Positions 46,907 through 56,205 of a DNA stretch of 64,000 nt are shown piece after piece. Position numbers and translations under genes: made by a program. The stretch is taken from positions 38,650 through 102,649 of the forward strand of contig JAGAOT010000026.1 of NCBI GenBank assembly GCA_017623615.1, read 5' to 3'. Numbering within the stretch: the first letter of the stretch is position 1; every line of letters starts with the position of its first letter. The notes under the pieces were generated by a model. The model saw only the letters and a program-made list of their open reading frames with translations. It searched no databases and was not told the origin of the DNA. This DNA comes from Clostridia bacterium. Its GTDB lineage: Bacteria; Bacillota; Clostridia; Oscillospirales; Acutalibacteraceae.

Positions 46907-49900
46907 TCAGTTCTTTTCAACGCCGAGGGTTACTTTTTCGCCGTTGATATCCCAAGCCTTGGTGTAGGAACCGCCGTCGGCTGCGATAATTTCGGTTGCG
47001 AGAACATCGTGCTTGATTGTGTCTGCATTTGAAGCGAAGATTGCTTCAATCTTCTCGTTGCCGCTGACATAAATCTTGATGGTGTCCATAACCTCAAAGC
47101 CTGCGTCTTTACGCATTGTCTGAATCTTGGAGATAAGCTCTCTAACAAAGCCTTCTTCAATGAGCTCGTCTGTGAGGTTAGTGTCAAGAACAACGGTAAC
47201 GCCGCTGCCGCTTTCAGCCTGGAAGCCCTCTTTCTGAACGGTTTCGATAAGAAGGTCTTCAACAGCAAGAGAGATTTCGGCATCGCCCGCGGTGAAGCTG
47301 ATTGCGCCCTTTTCGTCAAGCTCTGCCTTTGCCGCCGAGCCGTCAAGGGAAGCAAGGTGCTCGCGGATTGCGCCGAGAAGCTTGCCGTACTTGGGTCCGA
47401 GAGTCTTAAGCTGGGGCTTGAAGTTATATGAAACATAGCCCGAGGAATCGGTTACAAATTCAAGAGCCTTAACGTTCAGCTCATCTTCGATGATTTCGCA
47501 GTATTCCTTGCCGAGCACCTTGGGTGCGCTGACAAAAATCTTGCCGAGGGGCTGTCTGTTCTTAATGTTTGCGGTGTTTCTTGCTGCTCTGCCGAGAACA
47601 ACGATGTTGAGAACTTCATCCATGGAAGCTTCAAGCTCTGCATCAACAAATGCCTTGTTTGAAACGGGGTAGTCGCAAAGATGAACGCTGATGGGAGCGG
47701 ATGCATCTACGTTGCAAACAAGGTTGCGGTAGATATCCTCTGCCATGAACGGAATCATGGGAGCGGCGAGCTTAACAACGGTTACAAGAGCGGTGTAGAG
47801 GGTCATGTAAGCGTTAATCTTATCCTGCTCAAGACCCTGCGCCCAGAAACGCTCTCTGCCGCGGCGGACATACCAGTTGCTCATGTCGTCAACAAAGCTC
47901 TGGAGAGCTTTTGCCGCTTCGGGGATTGCGTAGCTGTCAAGATAGCCGTCAACGGTGTCAATCAAGGTGTTGAGCCTTGAAAGCAGCCATTTATCCATGA
48001 TGGAAAGCTTGTCATAATCAAGCTCGTGCTTTGTGGGGTCAAACTTGTCGATGTTTGCATAGAGAACATAGAAAGCGTAGGTGTTCCAAAGAGTGCCCAT
48101 GAACTTGCGCTTGCCCTCAACAACGGCGTTGTCGTGGAAGCGGTTGGGCAGCCAGGGTGCGGAGTTTGTGTAGAAATACCAACGGATAGCGTCTGCGCCG
48201 TGCTTTGCGAGAGCGTCAAACGGGTCAACCGCGTTGCCCTTGGATTTGGACATCTTCTGACCGTTTTCGTCCTGAACAAGTCCGAGAACGATAACGTTCT
48301 TATAGGGGGATTTGTCAAACAGAAGGGTGGAAATCGCCATGAGCGAATAGAACCAGCCTCTTGTCTGGTCAACAGCCTCGGAGATGAACTCTGCGGGGAA
48401 CTGCTGCTCGAAAAGGTCTTTGTTTTCAAACGGATAGTGATGCTGTGCAAAAGGCATTGCGCCCGAGTCATACCAGCAGTCGATAACCTCGGGAACGCGC
48501 TTCATTTCGCCGCCGCACTTTTCGCATTTGATTGTAACATCGTCGATGAACGGGCGGTGAAGCTCAATATCATCGGGGCAGTTGCTGCTCATTGACTTAA
48601 GCTCTGCAATGGAGCCGATTGAATGCCTGTGACCGCATTCGCATTCCCAAATGTTGAGGGGAGTGCCCCAATAACGGTTACGGCTGATGCCCCAGTCCTG
48701 AATGTTTTCAAGCCAGTCGCCGAAGCGGCCCTTGCCGATGCTTTCGGGAATCCAGTTAACGGTGTTGTTATTCTTAACAAGGTTATCCTTAACGGCTGTC
48801 ATTTTGATAAACCAGGATTCTCTTGCGTAGTAGATGAGCGGTGTGTCGCATCTCCAGCAGAAGGGATAGTCGTGCTCAAACTTGGGTGCGGAGAAAAGCT
48901 TGCCTTCGCTGTCAAGGTCAACAAGAATTTTGGGGTCAGCATCCTTAACAAACATGCCCGCATAGGTAGTTTCATCTGTCATGTTGCCCTTGCCGTCAAC
49001 AAACTGGATAAAGGGCAAATCATAGGTTCTGCCAACCTTTGCGTCGTCCTCACCGAAAGCGGGAGCGATGTGAACGATGCCCGTACCGTCGGACATGGTA
49101 ACATAGTTGTCAACGGTAACAAAGTGAGCCTTTTTATTCTGCTTCTTTGCAACCTCGCCTGCGCATGCAAACAGGGGCTCGTATTCCTTGCCTTCAAGGT
49201 CTGTGCCGACATAGGTTTCAAGGATTTCATAGGCCGCAACGCCGTTTTCCTTGTCGCCGAGTGAGCCGAGAACATTGTCAAGAAGAGCCTTTGCCATGTA
49301 GTATGTGTAGCCGTCGGCGGCTTTTACCTTGCAATAGGTTTCTTCGGGGTTAACGCAGAGTGCGCAGTTTGAGGGCAGAGTCCAAGGGGTTGTTGTCCAT
49401 GCAAGGAAATAAGCGTCCTCACCGATAACCTTGAAGCGGACAACAGCCGAGCGCTCTTTGACTGCCTTGTAGCCCTGAGCAACTTCGTGTGATGAAAGGG
49501 GAGTGCCGCAGCGGGGGCAGTAGGGAACAATTTTGAAGCCCTTGTAAAGCAGACCCTTGTTCCAGATTTCTTTGAGTGACCACCAGATGGATTCGATATA
49601 GCTGTTGTGATAGGTTACATAGGGGTTATCCATGTCAGCCCAGAAGCCGACCGTGCCGGAGAAATCCTCCCACATGCCCTTATATTTCCAAACACTTTCC
49701 TTGCATCTGCCGATGAAAGGCTCAAGACCGTAGTTTTCAATCTGTTCCTTGCCGTTGATGCCAAGCTCTTTTTCAATTTCAAGCTCAACGGGCAGACCGT
49801 GGGTATCCCAACCCGCTTTTCTGGGCACCATGTAGCCCTTCATTGTGCGGTATCTGGGAATCATATCCTTAATAACGCGGGTCAAAACGTGACCGATGTG

Positions 49901-50062
49901 GGGCTTGCCGTTGGCCGTGGGTGGGCCGTCATAGAAAGTGTAGGTCGGGCAGCCCTTTCTTTCCTCAATGCTCTTCTCGAAAATCTGATTTTCTTTCCAG
50001 AAATCAAGCACGGCTTTTTCTCTGGCAACAAAGTCGAAATTCGATGAAACCTTTTCGTACAT
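46907..50062 (-). CDS. ileS: Isoleucyl-tRNA synthetase (long, IleS2-like)
   Basis: Class I synthetase of 1051 aa. HIGH stands in ANGKPHIGHVL (about 47-57) and KMSKS in QKMSKSKGNAV (about 600). The editing domain CP1 lies between (TTTPWTLPSN, GTGIVHIAPAFG). Internal zinc-type pairs CPRCG, CECGH and CEKCG are visible. The length and wording fit the eukaryote-like IleRS2 class typical of Clostridia, which is tied to natural mupirocin tolerance. GGAGG precedes the ATG. The short leader carries no T-box. Confidence 0.97.
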   Translation of the reverse strand: MYEKVSSNFDFVAREKAVLDFWKENQIFEKSIEERKGCPTYTFYDGPPTANGKPHIGHVLTRVIKDMIPRYRTMKGYMVPRKAGWDTHGLPVELEIEKELGINGKEQIENYGLEPFIGRCKESVWKYKGMWEDFSGTVGFWADMDNPYVTYHNSYIESIWWSLKEIWNKGLLYKGFKIVPYCPRCGTPLSSHEVAQGYKAVKERSAVVRFKVIGEDAYFLAWTTTPWTLPSNCALCVNPEETYCKVKAADGYTYYMAKALLDNVLGSLGDKENGVAAYEILETYVGTDLEGKEYEPLFACAGEVAKKQNKKAHFVTVDNYVTMSDGTGIVHIAPAFGEDDAKVGRTYDLPFIQFVDGKGNMTDETTYAGMFVKDADPKILVDLDSEGKLFSAPKFEHDYPFCWRCDTPLIYYARESWFIKMTAVKDNLVKNNNTVNWIPESIGKGRFGDWLENIQDWGISRNRYWGTPLNIWECECGHRHSIGSIAELKSMSSNCPDDIELHRPFIDDVTIKCEKCGGEMKRVPEVIDCWYDSGAMPFAQHHYPFENKDLFEQQFPAEFISEAVDQTRGWFYSLMAISTLLFDKSPYKNVIVLGLVQDENGQKMSKSKGNAVDPFDALAKHGADAIRWYFYTNSAPWLPNRFHDNAVVEGKRKFMGTLWNTYAFYVLYANIDKFDPTKHELDYDKLSIMDKWLLSRLNTLIDTVDGYLDSYAIPEAAKALQSFVDDMSNWYVRRGRERFWAQGLEQDKINAYMTLYTALVTVVKLAAPMIPFMAEDIYRNLVCNVDASAPISVHLCDYPVSNKAFVDAELEASMDEVLNIVVLGRAARNTANIKNRQPLGKIFVSAPKVLGKEYCEIIEDELNVKALEFVTDSSGYVSYNFKPQLKTLGPKYGKLLGAIREHLASLDGSAAKAELDEKGAISFTAGDAEISLAVEDLLIETVQKEGFQAESGSGVTVVLDTNLTDELIEEGFVRELISKIQTMRKDAGFEVMDTIKIYVSGNEKIEAIFASNADTIKHDVLATEIIAADGGSYTKAWDINGEKVTLGVEKN

Positions 50063-50154
50063 TTTGCATTCCTCCGATTTATTTGCAAATCTTGGTTATT
50101 CATTGTGATTTTATGCGGCAAAAAAGACCGCACAAACCGATTATATACTGAAAA

Positions 50155-50183
50155 AGTATATCACATGATTTTCTCAATGTCAA
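50155..50183 (-). promoter_or_regulatory. Promoter of ileS
   Basis: Minus-strand TTGACA, 17-base spacer, TATACT, leaving a leader of roughly 85 bases. Confidence 0.78.
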
Positions 50184-50292
50184 CATATACAAAGATTATA
50201 ATTAATATATATGTTCTTGCATTATTTATATTTTTGTGATATTATAACTCTATATGTAAAATGGCTGATTGTTTATAAAATCTGTTTAGTGG

Positions 50293-50832
50293 GTGATTGT
50301 TTTGAAAATTTTAAAAGCTGTTCTGTTTTATTTTTGGCAGTTCACTTATGCGCTTGCGCAAAACATAATCGGGCTTATCATGCTTGCGATTTACAAATCA
50401 AAGGGCGCAAAAAGCGAATGGTATCATAACGCGTTGATAACCTACATAGACAAAAAGAATTTCGGCGGCGTATCGCTCGGAATATTCATTTTTATCAATA
50501 AAAAAAGAGAAGGCGACAACCTTCACGACACAAAAATTCACGAATACGGCCACACCGTGCAGTCGCTCATTCTCGGCCCCCTTTGGCTGTTTGTTATAGC
50601 AATTCCTTCAATGATATGGTGCAACACACCGTATTTTGTTAAGATGCGCAAAGAAAAGAATGTTTCTTATTACAGAGCATATTGCGAGGGCTGGTCAAAC
50701 ACCTGCGGCGCGTGGGCAACAAAAGAGCGTTTCCTGACTACGGAGCTTATCAACCGCGGCAGATACGGCAAGCCCATGTATCCCAACAGAAGCAAACGGA
50801 AGGACATCAAAGGCAGAAGGAGAAACAAATAA
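50293..50832 (+). CDS. HEYGH-motif membrane protein, possible metallopeptidase
   Basis: A 179-aa protein with an N-terminal helix (about 7-33), a middle segment with KIHEYGHTVQS (about 82-92), and a second helix (LWLFVIAIPSMIWC). HExGH recalls zincin-type metal sites, but a third ligand is not obvious. The tail is strongly basic. No ATG start exists; GTG 50293 or TTG 50302 (with GGGTG upstream) are candidates. Its stop shares a base with the symporter start, so the two are coupled. Function unknown. Confidence 0.68.
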   Translation: MIVLKILKAVLFYFWQFTYALAQNIIGLIMLAIYKSKGAKSEWYHNALITYIDKKNFGGVSLGIFIFINKKREGDNLHDTKIHEYGHTVQSLILGPLWLFVIAIPSMIWCNTPYFVKMRKEKNVSYYRAYCEGWSNTCGAWATKERFLTTELINRGRYGKPMYPNRSKRKDIKGRRRNK

Positions 50833-52241
50833 TGGAAAAGAAATATCTCAAAACGAGCGAAATTCTTTCATTCTCGTCATCGGCATTCGGCAGAAGCATG
50901 ATTTATACCTTGATGTCAACCTTTCTTCTGATTTTCTATACCGATGCGGCAAAGCTTGACCCGATTCACGCGGGCGCGATTATTTTTGCTGCAAGAATTT
51001 TTGACGCGGCAAACGACCCCATTATGGGTATTATTGCTGACAGAACAAAAACAAAGTTCGGCAAGCTGCGCCCCTATCTTCTTTTTTCGCCTTTCCTTAT
51101 CATGATTTCAACCGCCGCGCTCTTCTATGTTCCGAATTTCAGCTACGGCGGTAAGGTTGCTTATGCAGCCGTTACATACATCATTTGGGGCATTTTCTTC
51201 ACAATTCAGGATGTTCCGTTCTGGGGTCTCAGCGCGGTTGTTACCCCTCTTGAAAACGAGAGAAACCGCTTTCTTTCAACTGCCAGAATTTTCAGCACGA
51301 TAGGCGGCATCGTGCCCACCCTGCTTGTTCCCGTTCTTCGCAACAGCATAGGCATAACAAAGGGCTATTTTGTCAGCGGACTTATTTTTGCGATTTTCGG
51401 CTCAATGATTTCTCTGCTTGCATTCTTTGGCACGAAAGAAAGAGTTGAACAGCCCGCAAAAGAAAAAGTCAGCGTCGGCGAGGTTGTTTCCGCCTATGTA
51501 AAGAACAAGCCCCTGCTTCTTCTTATTGCGGCAAGCGTTCTTGGCTCCGCAATGCTGATGGCGCAGACCTCGGGCAGCTATCTTGCAACTTATCTTATCA
51601 AGGATTCGGGCATTATCCCCAAGGGCACAGTTCAAACAGCAATGACGGTTGCGATAGGTGCGGGCATGATGATTGCAATGCTTGTTATGCCTGTTCTTCG
51701 CAAAAAGCTTTCGCTTAAAGCAATATATATTGTATCCGCTGTTTTCGGTGCGGTTATTCACGGAATTATCTATCTTGCAGGCTATCAGAATTTCTATCTT
51801 TTGCTTGCGCTTCTTGCGGTTGCGGGTCTTCCTCTCGGCATTTTCAACGTTATCACCTATGCAATGGTTGCAGACAGCGTTGATTATCTTGAATGGAAAA
51901 CCGGCAGACGCTCGGAGGGCGTTTGCTTTGCTTCACAGACATTCATCAGCAAGCTTACCGCGGGCATTTCAACCCTCATAACAAGCTTTGTGCTCAAAGC
52001 CGTCAGCTTTCAGGAGCCGAGAGAGGTTGTTGATGCGGTTACGGGTCTTGTGAAGGATGTTCCGGTTGAGCAGTCAGAAACAGTTCTTCAGGGTATGTTT
52101 ATTATGGTAACAATCATACCCATGATAAGCCTTGCACTTGCCGCAATACCCATGTTTTTCAATGATTACAGCGGCAAAAAGAAAGAGAAAATTCAAAGCG
52201 AGCTTGCACAGCGCAGGGAGAATGCAAATGTCAATGGATAA
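50832..52241 (+). CDS. GPH-family sugar:cation symporter (MelB-like)
   Basis: A 469-aa permease with 12 helices of the glycoside-pentoside-hexuronide family. ADRTKTKFGKLRPYLL (loop 2-3), IFDAANDPIMG and AMVADSVDYLEWKTGRRSEG (loop 10-11) are diagnostic. It imports glycosides or pentosides with Na+ or H+. Start at ATG 50832 within TAATG. araD lies two genes downstream, so an arabinose-containing or other pentose substrate is plausible. Confidence 0.92.
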   Translation: MEKKYLKTSEILSFSSSAFGRSMIYTLMSTFLLIFYTDAAKLDPIHAGAIIFAARIFDAANDPIMGIIADRTKTKFGKLRPYLLFSPFLIMISTAALFYVPNFSYGGKVAYAAVTYIIWGIFFTIQDVPFWGLSAVVTPLENERNRFLSTARIFSTIGGIVPTLLVPVLRNSIGITKGYFVSGLIFAIFGSMISLLAFFGTKERVEQPAKEKVSVGEVVSAYVKNKPLLLLIAASVLGSAMLMAQTSGSYLATYLIKDSGIIPKGTVQTAMTVAIGAGMMIAMLVMPVLRKKLSLKAIYIVSAVFGAVIHGIIYLAGYQNFYLLLALLAVAGLPLGIFNVITYAMVADSVDYLEWKTGRRSEGVCFASQTFISKLTAGISTLITSFVLKAVSFQEPREVVDAVTGLVKDVPVEQSETVLQGMFIMVTIIPMISLALAAIPMFFNDYSGKKKEKIQSELAQRRENANVNG

Positions 52242-52779
52242 TGAATTTGATGCTTTTTCGGGCGGAGTTTCGCTCGGAGGCTTACGCAGCAAAACTCAAA
52301 TCAAAATATTAATAACATATCTTGCAAACAGCATAAAAGAGCCTTTAAAATCGTCGCTGATAATCGAAGCTCTGCAAAAGCACGGGCTTGCCAATTATTT
52401 TGAAACAACGCAGGCTCTTGATGACCTGCTTGAAAGCGGCAACCTTTCAACGGCAGACGGTTTGATTTATATAACACCGAAAGGAGCTCTCTCCGTTGAC
52501 GGGCTTGAGCAGGAGCTGCCCAAATCCGTTAAGGAAACCGCCCTTGCAGATGCTCTTAACCTTATGCTTCTTGAAAAGCGCGAGAGCGAAAACACGGTTG
52601 ATATCAAGAAAGCCGAAAAGGGTTATTATGTAACATTCAAAGTGTTCCACAAGGAAGAACCTCTTATGGAGCTGACTGTTTATGCTGCCGATTTTGAGCA
52701 GGCAGAGCAGCTTAAACAGAATTTCCTTAAAGACCCGTCGCATGTCTATGCCACGGTTGCGGCATCACTTTTTGTATAG
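52228..52779 (+). CDS. DUF4364 family protein
   Basis: A 183-aa cytoplasmic protein with a winged-helix-like N-terminal half (LRSKTQIKILITYLANSI, then LADYF-like LANYFETTQALDDLLESGNL and a YITPKG wing), followed by an alpha/beta C-terminal domain. It matches DUF4364, widespread in Clostridia and unassigned, possibly a regulator. ATG 52228 is seven bases after AGGGAG and overlaps the symporter by 14 bases. Confidence 0.82.
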   Translation: MSMDNEFDAFSGGVSLGGLRSKTQIKILITYLANSIKEPLKSSLIIEALQKHGLANYFETTQALDDLLESGNLSTADGLIYITPKGALSVDGLEQELPKSVKETALADALNLMLLEKRESENTVDIKKAEKGYYVTFKVFHKEEPLMELTVYAADFEQAEQLKQNFLKDPSHVYATVAASLFV

Positions 52780-52789
52780 GAGAGTTAAT

Positions 52790-53479
52790 ATGCTTGAAAA
52801 TCTCAAACAAAAGGTTTACGAAGCTAATTTAAAGCTTGTCGAATACAAGCTTGTGCTTTTTACATGGGGCAATGTGTCCGAAATTGACAGGGAGAGCGGT
52901 CTTGTTGTTATCAAGCCCTCCGGAGTGGACTATGACAAAATGCGCCCCGAAGACATGGTTGTTATGAATCTCAACGGCGAAAAGGTTGAGGGCGAGCTCA
53001 ATCCGTCGTCGGATACCCCTACTCACCTTGAGCTTTATCGCCGATTTCCCGATATAGGCGGTGTTGCGCATACGCACTCCACTTTTGCAGTTTCATTTGC
53101 GCAGGCGGCGATTGATGTGCCCTGCTACGGCACTACCCATGCGGATTTCGCCTACGGCTCCGTGCCCTGCACCCGTGACCTGACAAAAGCGGAGATTGAG
53201 GGCGAATACGAGCTCAACACGGGCAAGGTTATCGCGGAATGTTTTGAAAAGGGCGGTATTGATTACAACGCCGTGCCCGCGGTGCTTGTGCACTCCCACG
53301 GTCCTTTTACATGGGGCAAAAACGGACTTGAGGCGGCAAAAAACTCCGCAATTCTTGAGGAAGTTTCCAAAATGGCATATTTGAGCAAGATGATGCAGGC
53401 GCAGCCCGCAAGCGAGGATATCCGTAAAAAGCATTATTTCAGAAAGCACGGTGCAGGTGCGTATTACGGACAGAAATAA
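52790..53479 (+). CDS. araD: L-ribulose-5-phosphate 4-epimerase
   Basis: Class II aldolase-fold epimerase of 229 aa, turning L-ribulose 5-phosphate into D-xylulose 5-phosphate. FTWGNVSEIDRESGLVVIKPSG and SSDTPTHLELYRRF bind the phosphate; GVAHTHSTFAVSFAQA and VLVHSHGPFTWG give the zinc His residues. AGGAG precedes ATG 52790. No araA or araB is in view. It fits arabinose release by the GH51 enzyme at 42919. Confidence 0.95.
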   Translation: MLENLKQKVYEANLKLVEYKLVLFTWGNVSEIDRESGLVVIKPSGVDYDKMRPEDMVVMNLNGEKVEGELNPSSDTPTHLELYRRFPDIGGVAHTHSTFAVSFAQAAIDVPCYGTTHADFAYGSVPCTRDLTKAEIEGEYELNTGKVIAECFEKGGIDYNAVPAVLVHSHGPFTWGKNGLEAAKNSAILEEVSKMAYLSKMMQAQPASEDIRKKHYFRKHGAGAYYGQK

Positions 53480-53512
53480 AACAATAAAATAAAATGAAAA
53501 AGGTGTGATTTT

Positions 53513-54268
53513 ATGGCAAGATGCCCTAAATGCAACCGCAAGCTTCATATTTGGAATGTAAAGGCAGAGTGCCCCGACTGCGGGGTTAACATCGCAAACT
53601 ATGACTGGGAAAACAGACTTGAGCAGGATTCGATAGAAGCGGAAGCGGCTTTTGCGAAGCTTCACGAAACAATGAGAAAATTCAAGTTTTCATTTGTCGG
53701 CACAAAGCTGAGAATTGCAAGAATACCCATAAGCGTGCTTCCTCTTTTCTCGTTTTTGCTTCCTCTCGGCACTCTTGCGGTTTCAATCCCGTTTTTCGAA
53801 AACACATTTTCGCTTAACGCCATAACAATAGTTATGAACATTCTCAACTTTGATATTTTAAGCATTTTCAAGGCTCCAGCTTCCGAAATAATCGGTGATG
53901 CGGCTTTGATGTTTATGCTGTCGCTCCTTTTGGTTGTTTTGAGTGCCCTTTCGCTGCTCGTTAGCCTTGTTTTCCTGCTGCTCAACTTCAAAAAGTTCAA
54001 CAGCAAGGGGCTTTTTGCAACAAACCTTGTTGCAAGCATTATGATGTTTGCAAGCGCATTTTGCTTCAACAGCTTATCTTCGATGATGGCGGCAAGCACT
54101 CTTTCGGATGCCGTAAGCTGCGCGCCGAGCTGGGGCGTGTTTGTCAGCGGAGCACTTTTCCTTGCTTCGTCAATCACAAATCTCATTGTTTCGCTTCAGC
54201 CTGTTGAAATCCCTCCCGAAGAAAATGAAGAAGCGGAAATCGAAAGCAAAGAAACAGTAAATGCATAA
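53513..54268 (+). CDS. Zinc-ribbon, four-helix membrane protein (paralogue 1)
   Basis: A 251-aa protein. A ribbon (CPKCNRKL...CPDCGVNI, residues 4-26) is followed by a charged helix (about 33-58), the block SFVGTKLRIARIPISVLPLF and four helices. The C-terminus is acidic (EENEEAEIESKE). The same plan, with the same block, recurs in the protein at 61861, so the two are paralogues. Family and function not recognised. Confidence 0.78.
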   Translation: MARCPKCNRKLHIWNVKAECPDCGVNIANYDWENRLEQDSIEAEAAFAKLHETMRKFKFSFVGTKLRIARIPISVLPLFSFLLPLGTLAVSIPFFENTFSLNAITIVMNILNFDILSIFKAPASEIIGDAALMFMLSLLLVVLSALSLLVSLVFLLLNFKKFNSKGLFATNLVASIMMFASAFCFNSLSSMMAASTLSDAVSCAPSWGVFVSGALFLASSITNLIVSLQPVEIPPEENEEAEIESKETVNA

Positions 54269-54274
54269 AAATTT

Positions 54275-54303
54275 AACCGCCGTGCAATGCATGGCGGTTT
54301 TTT
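54275..54303 (+). terminator. Terminator after the zinc-ribbon gene
   Basis: AACCGCC (54275-54281) pairs with GGCGGTT (54293-54299) and T6 follows. Confidence 0.75.
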
Positions 54304-54367
54304 GTATATTTTTATGTGATACGGAAAAAATATTGCCATGAAACACAGAAATTGAAAGGTTGATTTT

Positions 54368-54808
54368 ATGGCAATTACGGGCGGGGAATACGATAAAATG
54401 GCGAAGAAGGCTTCGCCTCCGAGCCACAAGCTGAAAAACGGATTTTTTGCCTTTGTTATCGGCGGAGCGATTTGTGCATTCGGCGAGGGCTTGAGCATGA
54501 TATATGAAAAAATCGGCATAGGACGGGACGATATCAAGGCTCTTGTGCCCATAACGCTGATTGTCATAACCGCGGTTTTGACCGCGCTGGGTGTTTTTGA
54601 CAAGATTGCCTATTATGCAGGTGCGGGCACGATAGTTCCCATAACGGGATTTGCAAACTCCATAGTGTCGCCCGCAATGGAATATCAGAGCGAGGGCAGA
54701 ATCCTCGGCACGGGCGCGAATATGTTCAAAATAGCAGGCCCCGTTCTTGTTTTCGGCACAGTCGCCGCCGTAATTTACGGGGTTGTTTATTATATATTTT
54801 TGAGGTAA
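54368..54808 (+). CDS. spoVAC: Stage V sporulation protein AC
   Basis: A 146-aa inner-membrane protein of the SpoVA channel, which moves dipicolinic acid into and out of the spore. YDKMAKKASPPSHKLKNGF, GGAICAFGEGLSMIYEKIG and the double-glycine block GTGANMFKIAGPVLVFG fit SpoVAC. Four helices. It stands alone: spoVAD and spoVAE, usually adjacent, are not here. A strong terminator follows. Confidence 0.93.
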   Translation: MAITGGEYDKMAKKASPPSHKLKNGFFAFVIGGAICAFGEGLSMIYEKIGIGRDDIKALVPITLIVITAVLTALGVFDKIAYYAGAGTIVPITGFANSIVSPAMEYQSEGRILGTGANMFKIAGPVLVFGTVAAVIYGVVYYIFLR

Positions 54809-54839
54809 TGCGCTTCGTCCCTCAGCCCCGTGTTTGTTT

Positions 54840-54866
54840 AAAAGCTCCCTGATGAGGGAGCTTTTA
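54840..54866 (+). terminator. Terminator after spoVAC
   Basis: Perfect 11-bp stem AAAAGCTCCCT / AGGGAGCTTTT with loop GATG. Confidence 0.8.
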
Positions 54867-54868
54867 GT

Positions 54869-54958
54869 TTATCTCAAATTTATTAAACCCCAAAGTGCAA
54901 TGTTGAGTGCAAGGAAAATAACATTGACCGCCGTGAAAACAAGCAGGTATCTGCCTGC
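54869..54958 (-). pseudogene. Orphan 3' end of the anion permease gene
   Basis: The minus strand encodes SAGRYLLVFTAVNVIFLAL then NIALWGLINLR and a stop. This nearly equals the end of the permease at 58494 (SAGRYLLVFTAVNVIFLAL, NIALWGVIK). Homology ends abruptly at 54958, where AT-rich foreign-looking DNA begins. It is a left-behind tail, not a gene. Confidence 0.88.
54887..54958. repeat. 72-bp direct repeat, copy A (cassette left edge)
   Basis: Matches 58506-58577 at 70 of 72 positions by eye, same orientation. It begins at ACCCCAAAGTGCAATG and ends at TATCTGCCTGC. Confidence 0.9.
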
Positions 54959-55012
54959 GGACAAAAAATTATATTTGCATATCAGAAGAATATAAAAACA
55001 GGAATTTAATTG

Positions 55013-55041
55013 TTTACATTTTTGCTGTTTGATGATAAAAT
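55013..55041 (+). promoter_or_regulatory. Promoter of the surface-glycan cassette
   Basis: TTTACA, 17-base spacer, TAAAAT, inside the AT-rich segment. Confidence 0.6.
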
Positions 55042-55095
55042 TTAAAAAAAGAGCAAAAATGTTTTGGCTCCATCGGTAAAGGAGACGGAGTATTA

Positions 55096-56178
55096 ATGAA
55101 AACACAAAAAACGCAAAACGATGTTTTGAATTTTGGCAGTTGTCCCGCCGACAGACTTGATTTTGTTGATGTGTGGAAAGGCATAGGTATTTTGCTGGTT
55201 GTAATTGCCCATGTCAATTATTCACAACCTCTTTTGACTATAATTTATTCTTTTCATATGCCGCTGTTTTTTGTTATGTCGGGTATGCTTTTCAAGCCCC
55301 AGTCATATGAAAACTTTGTCAGCTTTATAAAAAAGAAAAGCCGTTCGCTTCTTTGTCCCTATGTTTTGTTTTATTTGCTTTCCATACTTTATCATATAGT
55401 GGTTCAGTTCGTTGCTGATTACAACTGTATGAATTGGAATTTATATCTGAAATATTTTTTTCAAATGTTTTTATCCCAGGGGTCTGCGAATGTAGCTAAT
55501 GCCCCTCTTTGGTTTGTTCCTTGTTTGATGTTGGTTGAAACTATTTATTATTTTGTTTCAAAAGCCAACAGATATATTATTGTTGCGGCTTCTGTTTTGA
55601 TTACAGTTCTAGGATGGTTGTTTGAATCAGATATTTTGAATTTCGACAACAAGTTATTACCTTGGAGTTTGGATTCTGCAATGTTTGCAGTGGGCTTTTT
55701 TGCTTTTGGTCAGTTGTTATCAGGACCGATATTGAAATTTGCAATAAGTATAAATTCAGACAGATTCAGCCTTGTTAAACATATCGTCATTATACTGGTG
55801 TGCGCCGTTTTACTAATTCCGTTGGCTTTGCTCAACGGAAAAGTTTCAATGGGGTCAAAAGAGCTTAACAACGGTTTTTTGTTTTATGCAACAGGTCTGA
55901 TTGGTTCGGCGCTTGTTTTATCGGTAGGCTTACTGTTGAAAAAATCAAAATTTTTAGCTTATTGTGGAAAGAACTCGTTTTATATCATGTCTACCCATTA
56001 TTTGGCGAGAGAAGCAATTCGTATGTTATACAAATTTGCGGATATTCCCATATATGATAAAACAAGCTTAACAGAAACGATTATACCGATAATTATAGTT
56101 TTGTGTCTAAGCCTGAGCTTTGTGTTTGTTTATAATACAATAAAATCGAAAGCGATTGCGAAATTCGGCGTTTCATAA
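55096..56178 (+). CDS. Acyltransferase-3 family membrane protein
   Basis: A 360-aa polytopic protein (about ten helices). DFVDVWKGIGILLVVIAHVN with the catalytic-type His, then SFHMPLFFVMSGMLF and RSLLCPYVLFYLL are the family's head blocks. These enzymes put acetyl or other acyl groups on surface polysaccharides. The codon usage is far more AT-rich than in the flanks. It is first in a cassette with cytidylyltransferase, LicD and GT14 genes. Confidence 0.9.
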   Translation: MKTQKTQNDVLNFGSCPADRLDFVDVWKGIGILLVVIAHVNYSQPLLTIIYSFHMPLFFVMSGMLFKPQSYENFVSFIKKKSRSLLCPYVLFYLLSILYHIVVQFVADYNCMNWNLYLKYFFQMFLSQGSANVANAPLWFVPCLMLVETIYYFVSKANRYIIVAASVLITVLGWLFESDILNFDNKLLPWSLDSAMFAVGFFAFGQLLSGPILKFAISINSDRFSLVKHIVIILVCAVLLIPLALLNGKVSMGSKELNNGFLFYATGLIGSALVLSVGLLLKKSKFLAYCGKNSFYIMSTHYLAREAIRMLYKFADIPIYDKTSLTETIIPIIIVLCLSLSFVFVYNTIKSKAIAKFGVS

Positions 56179-56205
56179 AAATAAATCTATTTGTACGGAG
56201 GAAAT

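Noticed and set aside
50063-50160. Possible T-box leader of ileS
   Set aside because: The leader from the predicted promoter is about 85 bases and has only a weak TGCGG/CCGCA hairpin; no T-box core or terminator is seen.
55013-55105. 54869-55105 minus-strand reading as a full small membrane gene
   Set aside because: Only the last 30 codons have homology (permease tail); the upstream part is chance reading through the cassette promoter.
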